Shown here: positions 45,909 through 54,492 of the stretch, one piece after another
How the letters are laid out: every line of letters begins with the position of its first letter
Numbering within the stretch: position 1 is the first letter of the stretch
Assembly: GCF_000821085.1 (NCBI RefSeq)
Contig: NZ_CCXR01000001.1
Span: 2,811,001 to 2,875,000 of the forward strand
Length of the DNA stretch: 64,000 bases
Direction: 5' to 3'
Source: Bacillus sp. B-jedd
GTDB lineage: Bacteria > Bacillota > Bacilli > Bacillales > Cytobacillaceae
Notes under the pieces: model-generated
Seen by the model: only the letters and a program-made list of their open reading frames with translations
The model's database searches: none
Told to the model about the DNA's origin: nothing
Program-made: the position numbers and the translations under genes

Positions 45909-46250
45909 TCAAAGCACCTCCCTGGCAAGGATGGTATACCATTCATTGTTTTCATCATCGTTGGACATGGAGAAAATATCGTAGTCCTGGCCTTTATGAC
46001 GAATGCGCATCGAATCATTCAAGTCGGCGCGATATCGGATACTGATTTTCTTCAAGTCCTGCATCTGAACCGCCGCAGCTTCAAAAACTCGTCTGCCCTT
46101 TTGGGTTTCAATACCGGCCCATACGGTGACATATTCCGTCCATTCGGTCGTTGGCCATCCGCCGACAATTTCACCGGGAGGTTTCAAAAAAGTGACCCGA
46201 TGCTTTAATAAGCCCGTGTTCTTCTTGGGTTTATATTTAAGAGGATGCAT
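45909..46250 (-). CDS. Head closure (SPP1 gp16-like) protein
   Basis: 113 residues from ATG 46250 (GAGGGTGATCCGA upstream; a GTG at 46259 is also in frame). KHRVTFLKP, EYVTVWAGIETQKGRRVFEA and IRHKGQDYDIFSMSNDD are typical of the phage head closure/stopper family, which keeps DNA inside the filled head. It overlaps the connector gene by 14 bases. Confidence 0.88.
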   Translation of the reverse strand: MHPLKYKPKKNTGLLKHRVTFLKPPGEIVGGWPTTEWTEYVTVWAGIETQKGRRVFEAAAVQMQDLKKISIRYRADLNDSMRIRHKGQDYDIFSMSNDDENNEWYTILAREVL

Positions 46251-46533
46251 TCGGATCACCCTCTATGGCTTCCAGTGCCTTTGCTATGCCCAGGCTGTTA
46301 ATACGGGTTAGAAAATTAGTTTCGAAGAATTCAAGAGCGTCATTGTAAACGTACCTGGACCGTTCAAAAACAAGTTCCTTGAATTCCTCATCTTCGTTTA
46401 TGTCATAATCTCCACATACTCGGGTAAGAGACTTCACAGACGCAGAAAGGATGCGCTGGAGGTTATCATCTTCATCATCCCCCAAGCGCATCCTATCCTT
46501 GAATTGTTTAAGGATTTCAGGAGTGACGCTCAC
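46237..46533 (-). CDS. Head-tail connector (gp6-like) protein
   Basis: 98 residues, all helical, of the HK97 gp6/SPP1 gp15 adaptor group: LKQFKDRMRLGDDEDDNLQRI and KELVFERSRYVYNDALEFFE. It sits on the portal ring. GTG 46533 is preceded by GGAGTGATGTAA. Confidence 0.87.
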   Translation of the reverse strand: MSVTPEILKQFKDRMRLGDDEDDNLQRILSASVKSLTRVCGDYDINEDEEFKELVFERSRYVYNDALEFFETNFLTRINSLGIAKALEAIEGDPNASS

Positions 46534-46538
46534 TTACA

Positions 46539-46712
46539 TCACTCCTTGTCCTTTTCGACCTTTTCAATAAATGCCACCTTGTACTTCGAGTGAACTTGTG
46601 ACAGTTCTTCCAGTCGTTTTTTTGTCCCTTTGCCACTTTTCGGATAAGGTTTTCCTACCTTGTACACATGGCCGTCAGTATCTTTGAACTCATTGATTAC
46701 TTTGTAAGCCAA
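46539..46712 (-). CDS. Small head-region protein (57 residues)
   Basis: From TTG 46712, with GGAGGGGATAAAG directly upstream, to TGA at 46539. It reads LAYKVINEFKDTDGHVYKVG, then GKGTKKRLEELS and a Lys/Glu-rich end. Small basic proteins are often found here between capsid and connector genes. It is short and uses a TTG start, but the site and the tight fit between neighbours support it. Function unknown. Confidence 0.75.
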   Translation of the reverse strand: MAYKVINEFKDTDGHVYKVGKPYPKSGKGTKKRLEELSQVHSKYKVAFIEKVEKDKE

Positions 46713-46727
46713 CTTTATCCCCTCCTA

Positions 46728-47885
46728 TTATGGTGTTGGAACTGCTGCATCAAAAGAGATGTTCAAATCATAGACGAGGGCTGCCTTGTTGTCTTTTGGC
46801 TTGCCGTTCGCAAACTGTTTCATTGTGTATAAACGAGCGTCCTCGATGGCCAGTGTCTCGTCAAATTTGTTGATTTTGTAGCCACCTGCAATGGCAGCCA
46901 GGTACGCACCTTTAACAAAGAATAGCGCTTTCCCTTCCGGTACTTCTTCAGATTCAATCGGAGAAATGTTGTAAGGTAGGTTTGTAACCCATTGGCCGTT
47001 TTGAGTCTGAATAGTGTTTCCGATCTGAACCTTGATTGCATCTACAGGGTTTACAACCATAACAATTTTATTGGCAACTTTACGAGATTTATCTTTGCCA
47101 TCTTTCGATAGGGCAATAACAACGCCGCCTAATTCATTGGCAACTGTTTCCCCTCGCTCAGATTTGGCAAAAGTTAATGTGCCGGATGAAGTTTTTTCTG
47201 TTACTGCGCCATTCTCAGCAACATCTTTCATCAAACCAATTGGTTCATTCTGTGCTGGGCCACGTCCGTTCACAAGACCATATTCCAATCCAACTGAGTA
47301 GGCTTCTACTAGTACAGTACGGACATACCGCTCAACCCACTCAGGACCAAGCTCAAGCATGTCTTTGGGAATAACCGCAAAGGCAGTAAGCTTCAATTGT
47401 CCAATTTTTTCTTCACGGAATGCAGCGGAAATTTGACCTTTGATTTCTCCGAAAAGAGCTCCCCATGCATAAGCCTTATTAGCGTCAGAATATATAAACC
47501 GAGTTACAGCTCCTAGATCCTGCAGTCCAATAGCATCAAGAAGAGGATGTTCAGTAACAAGATCTTCGAAAACTCGTTCCTGTGTAGTAACAGGTAGAAT
47601 CGTATCTTCAGCGAATCCTCCGCTGGCGATTACTTCATTGAAGAACTTACGCTCAGTGGAAGTAAGGACATTTTGACCGCGAGCAGCAAGAATCTGTGCA
47701 TCGTGAACTTCATTGCGAGCCTCGGCTGTAATTTTTTCAGTCAGATCGCTTTGCAGGGCAGCAAACATGTCGCTGAATGCTGATTCCAACTGTTCAGGAG
47801 TAGAATCCTCCGCTTTCATCAAGTTCATATAAGACTGTTTTTTTGTTTCAAAGTTTTCGAGTGTGTTTTTGAATTTCATAACCAT
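46728..47885 (-). CDS. Major capsid protein, HK97 fold
   Basis: 385 residues from ATG 47885 (GGAGGTAATCAAATA upstream; an open frame upstream has no site). The first 110 residues are a Glu/Lys-rich coiled-coil scaffold (delta) domain that the protease removes. The mature part has STERKFFNEVIASGGFAE, LPVTTQERVFEDLV and YTMKQFANGKPKDNKAA of the HK97 family. It builds the icosahedral head. Confidence 0.93.
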   Translation of the reverse strand: MVMKFKNTLENFETKKQSYMNLMKAEDSTPEQLESAFSDMFAALQSDLTEKITAEARNEVHDAQILAARGQNVLTSTERKFFNEVIASGGFAEDTILPVTTQERVFEDLVTEHPLLDAIGLQDLGAVTRFIYSDANKAYAWGALFGEIKGQISAAFREEKIGQLKLTAFAVIPKDMLELGPEWVERYVRTVLVEAYSVGLEYGLVNGRGPAQNEPIGLMKDVAENGAVTEKTSSGTLTFAKSERGETVANELGGVVIALSKDGKDKSRKVANKIVMVVNPVDAIKVQIGNTIQTQNGQWVTNLPYNISPIESEEVPEGKALFFVKGAYLAAIAGGYKINKFDETLAIEDARLYTMKQFANGKPKDNKAALVYDLNISFDAAVPTP

Positions 47886-47892
47886 TATTTGA

Positions 47893-48684
47893 TTACCTCC
47901 ATTTTTTAAGGAAATTAATAGAACCGTTCTTCTTGTCCGCATTTATTGCAGATGGAGACGGTTCATCAGCCTGATTATGAGTTTTTAAAAGAGTATTTAA
48001 TTCGTTCATAATCTGACGTTTCTGTTCTTCGCCAAGGACTGAATTACTAGGATTGTTGTCATTGTCTGATTCTGTACCTTCGGCTTTAGTAGCAAAGCCA
48101 ATTTCCACAGCTTTTTTTGCACTAAACCAAGTTTCAGCATCAACCTTTTCGCGGATTTCTTCACGGCTAACTTTCGCTTTGGTCATATAGATGTCGATAA
48201 TGCCTTCTTCTAGTTCCTCTAAAACTTCAGCTTCTTTACGCATTTCAGCTTTTGTTCCCCAAACAATAGAAGAGGCTTGGTGAATCATTATCATAGAACC
48301 AATTCCCATGATAGTTTCATCTGCAGCTGCTGGAAACAAGGATGCTGCCGAACATGCCCAACCATCCACATGGACAGTCACTTTACCTTCATGACGTTTC
48401 AAACGATTGTAAATCGCAATGCCGGCAAAAGCATCACCGCCAGGGCTATTCAAGTTGATTACAATGTCATTATCCCCAGCTTCGTTCAAAGCATTGTCAA
48501 TATCAGTTGCAGAAAAACTTTCACCCCACCATGAATAGCCAATAACGCCATATATAGTTATATTGGTAGTTTTGGTTTCCTCATCATGAACAACATTGAA
48601 TTTTTGCGGGATGCTCATTAATTGATCAACATAAGATTGATTCTTAAACTGTTTGAAAAAATCTTCTTTTGTCATCATTCTCAC
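47893..48684 (-). CDS. ClpP-like head maturation protease
   Basis: 263 residues from GTG 48684 (GGGGGTGA upstream). Fold of ClpP: INLNSPGGDAFAGIAIYN, then VDGWACSAASLF with the nucleophile Ser112, then MIMIHQAS with His135, and WFSAKKAVEIGFA. It cleaves the capsid scaffold domain after assembly. The start overlaps the portal stop by four bases. Confidence 0.93.
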   Translation of the reverse strand: MRMMTKEDFFKQFKNQSYVDQLMSIPQKFNVVHDEETKTTNITIYGVIGYSWWGESFSATDIDNALNEAGDNDIVINLNSPGGDAFAGIAIYNRLKRHEGKVTVHVDGWACSAASLFPAAADETIMGIGSMIMIHQASSIVWGTKAEMRKEAEVLEELEEGIIDIYMTKAKVSREEIREKVDAETWFSAKKAVEIGFATKAEGTESDNDNNPSNSVLGEEQKRQIMNELNTLLKTHNQADEPSPSAINADKKNGSINFLKKWR

Positions 48685-49835
48685 TCATTCTCACCCCCTT
48701 CAGTAGTTCCCACTTCCTGATAGTTTTTCGTAATAACATACTTGTCCAACTCTGGATCATCCACTGGATCATCACCGGCCATAACTCGAATTTCATTTCG
48801 GTTCCAACCACCGGAAGCAATGAGCTTATCAATACTTGTAGCCAAGTCGAATATCGTTTGATAGGATAACGGCTTAACTTCAAGGCACACTCCGTTCAAA
48901 TAATCTTCCGGCTCGAAAAATTTGAAGTTCCCTTCATCCCTTATCTTTTTAAGCAAAGGATTGACGCAAAATAACATATAATTCTTTGTCTGTTTTTCAA
49001 CATCCGCCATTTCTCCATGCAGTAGACCAGGCGGAATGCCGATTGCCTTTGCGACTTGATCTAAAAAGCCATCAGTGACTTTATTAATTTCTTCAACTGT
49101 TGGTCCATTTCCACTGCCGGTATTATTATTTTTTTCTTCGTATTTGATTCCTTTTTGTTGAGGGACAATGGCAACGTCTTTTTCGCTGATTGCTTTATAC
49201 ATGTTGTCGATAAACTCTTGCAGTTTAGCAATCTGCGCTTCGCTTTTGGCTCCAATCATATCCATATCCACAGTTCCACGAATTTGATTTTTGCGTTTCT
49301 GTGCGCTTAAGATTCGCCCAAACAGTTCTCCATAATCGTCAAACAATCCGTCAATGAGTGGCATGAGGTTTTCATTTTTATATCTAAGATGAAAAACTTC
49401 ACTTTGCTTGAATGACCTCTTAAACTCGTAATCCTTCACTACCACCTTGGAAAAAGTATCTTCCCATACGGCGTACTGGTTATGATCGAAGCTGTCGGCA
49501 ATCAACAAATCAAGGTCATCCGACTGGATAATCAGGCATTCGTTGTCATAGATAAGCTTTTCAATGACTGTTTGCCAAAAGGTGCTGGCAGTCATATTTT
49601 TGTTTGGTCGAACATTCAACTTGTAATAAAGGTCGTCCTTTACATAGTTTTTGCCACTCTTCACTCTGAATTCCGCTTGGCTGATGGTACGTCCGAGGAA
49701 AGACGCACAAGTGTCTATCGCCAGCTTTTTCATATGCAATCTTTTTCGAGTGTCTTTCAGCAACTCGACATCGAACATAAAGCCAAGTTCGCTGTTTCGC
49801 TTAAAAAGCGTGTCTAAAAACCCAATTTCCTTCAC
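48681..49835 (-). CDS. Portal protein
   Basis: 384 residues, HK97 portal family: AIDTCASFLGRTISQAEFRV in the N-terminal wing, YKLNVRPNKNMTASTFW, then DQVAKAIGIPPGLLHGE and MLFCVNPLLKKI in the stem. It forms the 12-mer ring through which DNA is pumped. GTG 49835 lies within GGGGGTGAAGG, so the exact start is not certain; residues downstream are unaffected. Confidence 0.93.
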   Translation of the reverse strand: MKEIGFLDTLFKRNSELGFMFDVELLKDTRKRLHMKKLAIDTCASFLGRTISQAEFRVKSGKNYVKDDLYYKLNVRPNKNMTASTFWQTVIEKLIYDNECLIIQSDDLDLLIADSFDHNQYAVWEDTFSKVVVKDYEFKRSFKQSEVFHLRYKNENLMPLIDGLFDDYGELFGRILSAQKRKNQIRGTVDMDMIGAKSEAQIAKLQEFIDNMYKAISEKDVAIVPQQKGIKYEEKNNNTGSGNGPTVEEINKVTDGFLDQVAKAIGIPPGLLHGEMADVEKQTKNYMLFCVNPLLKKIRDEGNFKFFEPEDYLNGVCLEVKPLSYQTIFDLATSIDKLIASGGWNRNEIRVMAGDDPVDDPELDKYVITKNYQEVGTTEGGENE

Positions 49836-49851
49836 CCCCTTTAATTTCTTC

Positions 49852-51528
49852 CTAGAATTTTATATCAGCCAGGAAGAAATCCACTTCCTCATCCAATAAT
49901 TCATCCGCTTTCCACAGAGCATGAATAAAGGCCTGGAACCCATCCGTCTTGCGCCTAAATTCATCCTTTTTCAAATACTCTTTGTTTCCGTCCTTTTTGA
50001 TATGGACGTACACGTTGTTCGTATACCAGCGCATTAAGGGGTTGTCTCCAAAGATTATTTTCCGCTTGGCAAATATCGTCTCTACCCTCGGCGCTAAGAG
50101 GGAGTGGATCGCCCTTGGATTTCGGATGTATTCAATTTCAAACCCTTCCGCTTCAAGCGCTGTTTTCACTAGGTCAAGGCGGAAAGTATCGGCGACTATT
50201 TTCGTGATTCCGTAGGATTCCCGCATGGATACAAACCAGTCCACTATATAGCGTATGTCGATGACCGGCCCGTCCACAATGGTCAGCAGTCCATCTCGCT
50301 CCCATTCCTTGATTGGCACTTTGAGCGTCACTTTCTCCAAAAAACCCTTTCGGACAAACGAGTGAGTCATCCATACGTAATCCTCCCCAACTTTAAATAG
50401 TAGTCCGACCGCCGCAAAGTCCTTGATACTGGCATAGTCAAGTCCGCCGATACAAGTCCTGTGTTTGAGGTCAGGGATGCTTCTCAATACTTGTTGATGT
50501 TTCGGTACAAGAGGCCCCGTTTCAAAACCTGTCCGCCAAATATCTTCCCAACTGGCAACTGTTTTTGTTAAGTCGGTCTCGGGGTAGTTCATTCGCTTTG
50601 TCATAAAAGCAGTTCGACCGCCTGGGTTGTTTTCCAAAGCGATGAATTGTTTCCGAACTTTATTCATCAACCGTTTTGCCCTTAACGTCATGGGTTTTTC
50701 AAAAGCCGGGTTTGCTTTTTCCCACATAGCTTCATCGTCTACTTCGGAAGCATCGTCCAGTTTGCAAATAAATGGGAAGATTCGATCATGCTCACTTTCG
50801 CCATTTAACACGGCCAAGCTTCGTTCCATCAACTTGTCATAAAAGCCCTCACGAACAAAGCCATTCGTTCCAATAAAAAATTCCCTGGGATGTGGGACTT
50901 TTCCCAAACCACCAGAGAATACGTCAATGACTTCTCGGCCTTCCATTTCATGTATCTCATCGTAAATAACGCAACCTTCCCGGCCGCCGTCTTTAGTGCT
51001 GGCGTTAGAGGTACGGAAACGGAATACGCTTTGTGTAATTTTGTTCGTTATTTTTATTTTGGTTACTACTGAATATTTTTTAAGTTTAGGATGTTTTTCT
51101 TTTACGTTATACACTTCTTTGAAGCTAGTTTCAGCCTGGTCCTCTGAGTTAGCAACGACAGATACATCATAATTGTCTATCCCATGGAATTGACTCGTGA
51201 AATAATCGGATAAGGTACTGATAAATCCATTTTTCCCGCCGCCTCGGCCCATTGTGATGAAAAATTCCTCATAGAATAATTCATCGTCATCTTTAAATTT
51301 CAGAAAGATAAACGGAGCAATGAACTTCTCCCACGGATCTAAAGGGAAATACCACTTTTCGCTGTAGGCAATGTAATTCTCAATTTGTTCTTCATCAAAA
51401 TAGATATCATCTCTTGATAGGACATCCCTCTCAAGATATTCGATCAACAATATGCGCTCTTTGTTTAGTAGGATCTTGCCGGTTTTCCACCGGTGGATAT
51501 ATTCATCAACGTACTTGTTACTAATCAC
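49852..51528 (-). CDS. Terminase large subunit
   Basis: 558 residues. N-terminal ATPase with an atypical Walker A, MGRGGGKN (residues 93-100), and Walker B CVIYDEIHE; the C-terminal nuclease domain has the acidic residues in IGGLDYASIKDF, IVADTFR and EFRRKTDGFQAFIHAL. It packages and cuts phage DNA. GTG 51528 overlaps the stop of the small subunit. Confidence 0.95.
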   Translation of the reverse strand: MISNKYVDEYIHRWKTGKILLNKERILLIEYLERDVLSRDDIYFDEEQIENYIAYSEKWYFPLDPWEKFIAPFIFLKFKDDDELFYEEFFITMGRGGGKNGFISTLSDYFTSQFHGIDNYDVSVVANSEDQAETSFKEVYNVKEKHPKLKKYSVVTKIKITNKITQSVFRFRTSNASTKDGGREGCVIYDEIHEMEGREVIDVFSGGLGKVPHPREFFIGTNGFVREGFYDKLMERSLAVLNGESEHDRIFPFICKLDDASEVDDEAMWEKANPAFEKPMTLRAKRLMNKVRKQFIALENNPGGRTAFMTKRMNYPETDLTKTVASWEDIWRTGFETGPLVPKHQQVLRSIPDLKHRTCIGGLDYASIKDFAAVGLLFKVGEDYVWMTHSFVRKGFLEKVTLKVPIKEWERDGLLTIVDGPVIDIRYIVDWFVSMRESYGITKIVADTFRLDLVKTALEAEGFEIEYIRNPRAIHSLLAPRVETIFAKRKIIFGDNPLMRWYTNNVYVHIKKDGNKEYLKKDEFRRKTDGFQAFIHALWKADELLDEEVDFFLADIKF

Positions 51529-51827
51529 AATAGGTCACTGCCGTCTAACATGTCATCCTCATTCACAAAAATAAAAGAGCGCTCGATTGAAAGTATTTGT
51601 GCATTTATCCTGTTCTTCTCCTGAATGGCAGGGTTCGGTTTTAAAAATCTCTGCGATCCATTTTCGGTTAAGACCATAGCCCCGTCACGTTCAATACTTT
51701 CATCCAGGTCGTAAAACAATTTAACCAGGTTGATATAACGTTTCACTTTTTCAAGTTCTTTCTGGCTGCCAGTATCAATCTTGGACAGCAGCTCTTTTTC
51801 CAATTTCTTTATGTTGGATTTTTTCAT
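51525..51827 (-). CDS. Terminase small subunit, P27 family
   Basis: 100 residues, mostly helical: KKLEKELLSKIDTGSQKELEKVKRYINLVKLFYDL and LTENGSQRFLKPNPAIQ are typical of the P27/phage terminase small subunit. It recognises the packaging site. ATG 51827 is preceded by GGGGAGGGGGAGGGG. Confidence 0.88.
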   Translation of the reverse strand: MKKSNIKKLEKELLSKIDTGSQKELEKVKRYINLVKLFYDLDESIERDGAMVLTENGSQRFLKPNPAIQEKNRINAQILSIERSFIFVNEDDMLDGSDLL

Positions 51828-51969
51828 CCCCTCCCCCTCCCCCCTTCATGAATTTTTAGGATAAATCTGCGAAATCGACTCCCCCAACCGGTGCCAAGGA
51901 GCTTTGAAAAGTCCAAAATTTTTGACCGGGGGGTGCTGTTTTCAGAATTATTTATGATTTTGACACAAT
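51828..51969. other. Candidate packaging (cos) region
   Basis: A gene-free 142-base stretch between the small terminase gene and upstream small genes, with two GC-rich patches, CTCCCCCAACCGGTGCC and GACCGGGGGGTGCTG, around an AT-rich centre. In HNH-plus-P27 phages the cos site lies here. The exact cut cannot be read from sequence alone. Confidence 0.4.
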
Positions 51970-52059
51970 TTATTGAGGAAATAAAATAGGACCCAAACCA
52001 ATGACTATGCCTACCACTAGACCCACCAAGAACATGTTTCGTGCTTTAGTATCCTTCAT
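51970..52059 (-). CDS. 29-residue single-helix membrane peptide
   Basis: From ATG 52059, preceded by AAAGGTGGTAGCC, to TAA at 51970. It reads MKDTKARNMFLVGLVVGIVI and then GLGPILFPQ, one membrane helix with a basic N-terminus. It lies two bases after the HNH gene. Function unknown. Confidence 0.6.
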   Translation of the reverse strand: MKDTKARNMFLVGLVVGIVIGLGPILFPQ

Positions 52060-52061
52060 GG

Positions 52062-52394
52062 CTACCACCTTTCATCATCCCACTTCTGTTCCTTTGCACT
52101 GAAGTCCCTGCCATGCTCTTTGTTATGGCATTCAACACAAACGGTCTCAAGGTTATCCTCAGTCAATGCAAGTTCCGGATGCTTCTCAAGCTCCTGGATA
52201 TGGTGAACGACCAGAGCAATCTTCTTCCGCTTCGCTCGCTCACTGTATTCATTCATATCCACAGAGACTCTTCCCTGCCGTTTGCATTCCTGACATTCAT
52301 AATTGTCTCGCTTTCTTATGTGTTCCCTCAATTGCTTCCATTCCTTGCTGTCATAAAACTTTCGTTTCTGCTGGCGAGTTTTATATTCTGACAT
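52062..52394 (-). CDS. Phage HNH endonuclease
   Basis: 110 residues. The HNH core is LVVHHIQELEKHPELALTEDN followed by LETVCVECHNKEHG, with two CxxC pairs (CQEC and CVEC) for zinc. HNH proteins next to the terminase take part in the cutting step of DNA packaging in HK97-type phages. AGGAGGTGAAAAT is before the ATG. Confidence 0.92.
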   Translation of the reverse strand: MSEYKTRQQKRKFYDSKEWKQLREHIRKRDNYECQECKRQGRVSVDMNEYSERAKRKKIALVVHHIQELEKHPELALTEDNLETVCVECHNKEHGRDFSAKEQKWDDERW

Positions 52395-52462
52395 ATTTTC
52401 ACCTCCTCTTTGAAGGAGTTTGGTTTATAGTTGGCGAATATTGTAAAAAAGGAGGTGAGAAA

Positions 52463-52915
52463 ATGACAATAGGAACTAACGAAAAGAGACCTGCTGTTTC
52501 TCAAACAAACCATAATAAAATGGTTAAATATATCGCTGAAAGCTTATCTACAGCAGGTTATTATGTTCTGGCTGACCATATTGGTTGGGAAGCAGGATGT
52601 CCAAGCGAGATTAACAACTATATTCCAGATATAGTTGCATCTAAACCTGCAACAGCAACTAAGGCAGCTCAGAAGTTTATTTTCGAAGTCGAAACATGTC
52701 CTACCTATATGGACGAGCACACTAGAGCTCAGTTGTCTGCGTTTAGTACTGCCAGTGGTATTACCTACATCATGTTACCCCATTCTTGTCAAAGAAATGG
52801 AAAGGTTTATGATCATATTACTGAGATGAAACAACTATTGGTTAAGTGGAATTTGACCTCGGTAAAGATTGGAACTTGTAATTTCAATAATGGGGAAATT
52901 AAATACAATGTATAA
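52463..52915 (+). CDS. Opposite-strand cargo protein, PD-(D/E)XK-like pattern
   Basis: 150 residues from ATG 52463, with AAGGAGGTGAGAAA upstream. The region NNYIPDIVAS followed by KFIFEVETCP gives D and E-x-E at the spacing of the PD-(D/E)XK nuclease fold, but the last Lys is not present at the usual place (EVET), so catalysis is uncertain. HTRAQLSAFSTASGITYIML would be the following helix and strand. It is the only plus-strand gene in this part of the prophage, facing away from the HNH gene, and has its own terminator. It could be a lysogen-expressed defence or regulatory cargo gene. Confidence 0.65.
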   Translation: MTIGTNEKRPAVSQTNHNKMVKYIAESLSTAGYYVLADHIGWEAGCPSEINNYIPDIVASKPATATKAAQKFIFEVETCPTYMDEHTRAQLSAFSTASGITYIMLPHSCQRNGKVYDHITEMKQLLVKWNLTSVKIGTCNFNNGEIKYNV

Positions 52916-52918
52916 GTT

Positions 52919-52952
52919 AAGAAGAGCCTAGAAATTAATTAGGCTCTTTTTC
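52919..52952 (+). terminator. Terminator of the opposite-strand cargo gene
   Basis: AAGAGCCTA pairs with TAGGCTCTT across GAAATTAAT, followed by five T. Confidence 0.88.
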
Positions 52953-53053
52953 GATAACTTTTGTTCTTCAGCACAACTCCAGTTATTAATGATTAACAAA
53001 CAATCTTCCAATTCTTAGTCCTCAAAGGATCATTACAAATGCCAGGTTGAGTG

Positions 53054-53569
53054 TTAAATAGTAGAATCAGAAATGACAACGCAATTATCTTCCAGGCTTG
53101 CATCGAACTCACCCTTTATATTTGTTGATACATTTACTTCCTCACAAACAAAATCATGACTTAGCACCATTACTCCCAATTCCAAGGATTTCTTTGCTTC
53201 ACGTAGTATTTTCTGTTTCGCTTCATCAGTTAATTTAATGCCAGGCTTAGGCTTGATCACAAGTACCTTCTTAGATGTGATATCATCAACATCTTTTAAT
53301 GCCGCTGTAGCTTTCTTGGCTTCCCTCGTTACGGCTTTTAAGCCAGTAAGTGCATCAGATACATCTGCTTTCAATGTAATTGTTAAAGCGGAATTATCTT
53401 TTCTTCCAGATAAATCAATCCCTACAAAATAAGAAAACATTAAAGCTCCTCCGCAATGACTGCAAGACCTGCCATCAGTACGAGGATTGTTTGCCAATAT
53501 TACTTCTCTTCTTTCACACTTCACACATTCATACAACATACCTTCGTTTGACTCGCGCTTTTCAGCCAT
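53054..53569 (-). CDS. Zinc-ribbon protein with tape-measure-like segment
   Basis: 171 residues from ATG 53569 (GGAG nine bases upstream). Two Cys pairs, CVKC and CSHC (residues 15-40), form a zinc ribbon. Then KADVSDALTGLKAVTREAKK (residues 69-95), a segment that resembles the start of phage tape-measure and related coiled-coil proteins, and a mixed C-terminal domain. Function unknown; placed among middle genes before the HNH-terminase block. Confidence 0.6.
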   Translation of the reverse strand: MAEKRESNEGMLYECVKCERREVILANNPRTDGRSCSHCGGALMFSYFVGIDLSGRKDNSALTITLKADVSDALTGLKAVTREAKKATAALKDVDDITSKKVLVIKPKPGIKLTDEAKQKILREAKKSLELGVMVLSHDFVCEEVNVSTNIKGEFDASLEDNCVVISDSTI

Positions 53570-53588
53570 GTCACAACACTCCATTCAT

Positions 53589-53705
53589 CTAATTTTTATT
53601 GTTAGCCTTGGTAGGCAGCTTACCTTGAACACAATTATGAAACGGACAGAAAATCACCTTGCCATCTTCTCTTACCGCCCATATACAGTTCTGACATTTC
53701 TTCAT
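53589..53705 (-). CDS. 38-residue Cys-rich protein
   Basis: From ATG 53705 with GGGTGA six bases upstream, to TAG at 53589. MKKCQNCIWAVREDGKVIFC and then PFHNC give a likely zinc site with Cys at 4, 7, 20 and 25. Short and unproved, but the site and frame are good. Confidence 0.55.
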   Translation of the reverse strand: MKKCQNCIWAVREDGKVIFCPFHNCVQGKLPTKANNKN

Positions 53706-53726
53706 ATCCATTCACCCAAAAAATAA

Positions 53727-53759
53727 AAAGCACCTCGGATATTTTCCAAGAGTGCTTTC
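53727..53759 (-). terminator. Terminator after the CxxC protein gene
   Basis: On the minus strand AAAGCAC pairs with GTGCTTT (plus CTTGG/CCGAG inside), followed by a T run. Confidence 0.75.
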
Positions 53760-53763
53760 ATCT

Positions 53764-54069
53764 TCACTTATTCATAATTTCTTCTTTTAGTTTCTTCATC
53801 CGCTCATTTATCTGGAGCTGCATTGCTGCTCGAATAGGATTGTATGCCATCGGCTTAATATCCTTTTGCATCTTTCTTACTTCCGGATCTGTGGCAAAAC
53901 AAGTGTAATGATGTTTACAGTGCGGACATTTAAAATAAGTCTCAATGACTTTCTGCGGATGATGTTTGGTTCTCATTTTTACATTGAAGACTTCGCCGCA
54001 ATGGTCACAGGTTCCTTGAATCTTAATCAGCTCCTGTCGTTGGTTATTGATGCTATTATTATAAACCAA
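53764..54069 (-). CDS. Phage zinc-ribbon protein
   Basis: 101 residues from TTG 54069, though that start lacks a Shine-Dalgarno; an AGGAG lies a few codons further in, so the true start may be later. CDHCGEVF and CPHCKHHYTC form a zinc ribbon (residues 21-57) and the C-terminus is helical and basic. Similar small proteins are common in Bacillus and Staphylococcus siphophages; role unknown. Confidence 0.65.
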   Translation of the reverse strand: MVYNNSINNQRQELIKIQGTCDHCGEVFNVKMRTKHHPQKVIETYFKCPHCKHHYTCFATDPEVRKMQKDIKPMAYNPIRAAMQLQINERMKKLKEEIMNK

Positions 54070-54089
54070 GTTGGTGATAGCTTAAAATT

Positions 54090-54122
54090 TATAAAGCCAT
54101 CTTTACTCAGGCAGATGGCTTG
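54090..54122 (-). terminator. Possible terminator in the gene-poor 54070-54331 stretch
   Basis: AAGCCATCT pairs with AGATGGCTT and is followed by an AT-rich TATAAATTTT on the minus strand. The rest of 54123-54331 shows no gene I can support. Confidence 0.55.
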
Positions 54123-54331
54123 CCCCTGCGATCCATACCTTTGCCGCTGCAGTCACGGTCGTCAGGAGGTAACGGGATTGCTGGACTGGCCCGATGGCTA
54201 GTGAGATGGATAAACCAATCCGCAACAGGTATGGAGTAACAATATATAAACTTATTATAAATAGTATAGTTAATAAGTTTTACTTATCATATATTACGGG
54301 CTTTCGTATAGGGAAATAAAGACAGATTGGG

Positions 54332-54457
54332 TTATCCTATTTTGCTACTTAACCAATCTAAAATTTTTCTTGCTACCTTGAAAAATCCCAATCTGCCGAG
54401 CAATACAACTAGCGTTCTCTCTAATCGTTTTGCTTGAAAGTGATAAGTATCGCGCAT
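54332..54457 (-). CDS. 41-residue basic amphipathic protein
   Basis: From ATG 54457, with GGAGGAAATTAA upstream, to TAA at 54332. It reads MRDTYHFQAKRLERTLVVLL and then GRLGFFKVARKILDWLSSKI, one amphipathic or weakly hydrophobic helix. Function unknown. Confidence 0.6.
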   Translation of the reverse strand: MRDTYHFQAKRLERTLVVLLGRLGFFKVARKILDWLSSKIG

Positions 54458-54492
54458 TTAATTTCCTCCTTTCATCTCACTCCTTTAAACCA

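Noticed and set aside
54123..54331. A gene on the plus strand after the strong AGGAGGT at about 54163
   Set aside because: The frame after this site has no suitable start codon at the right distance and soon meets stops; I see nothing codable.
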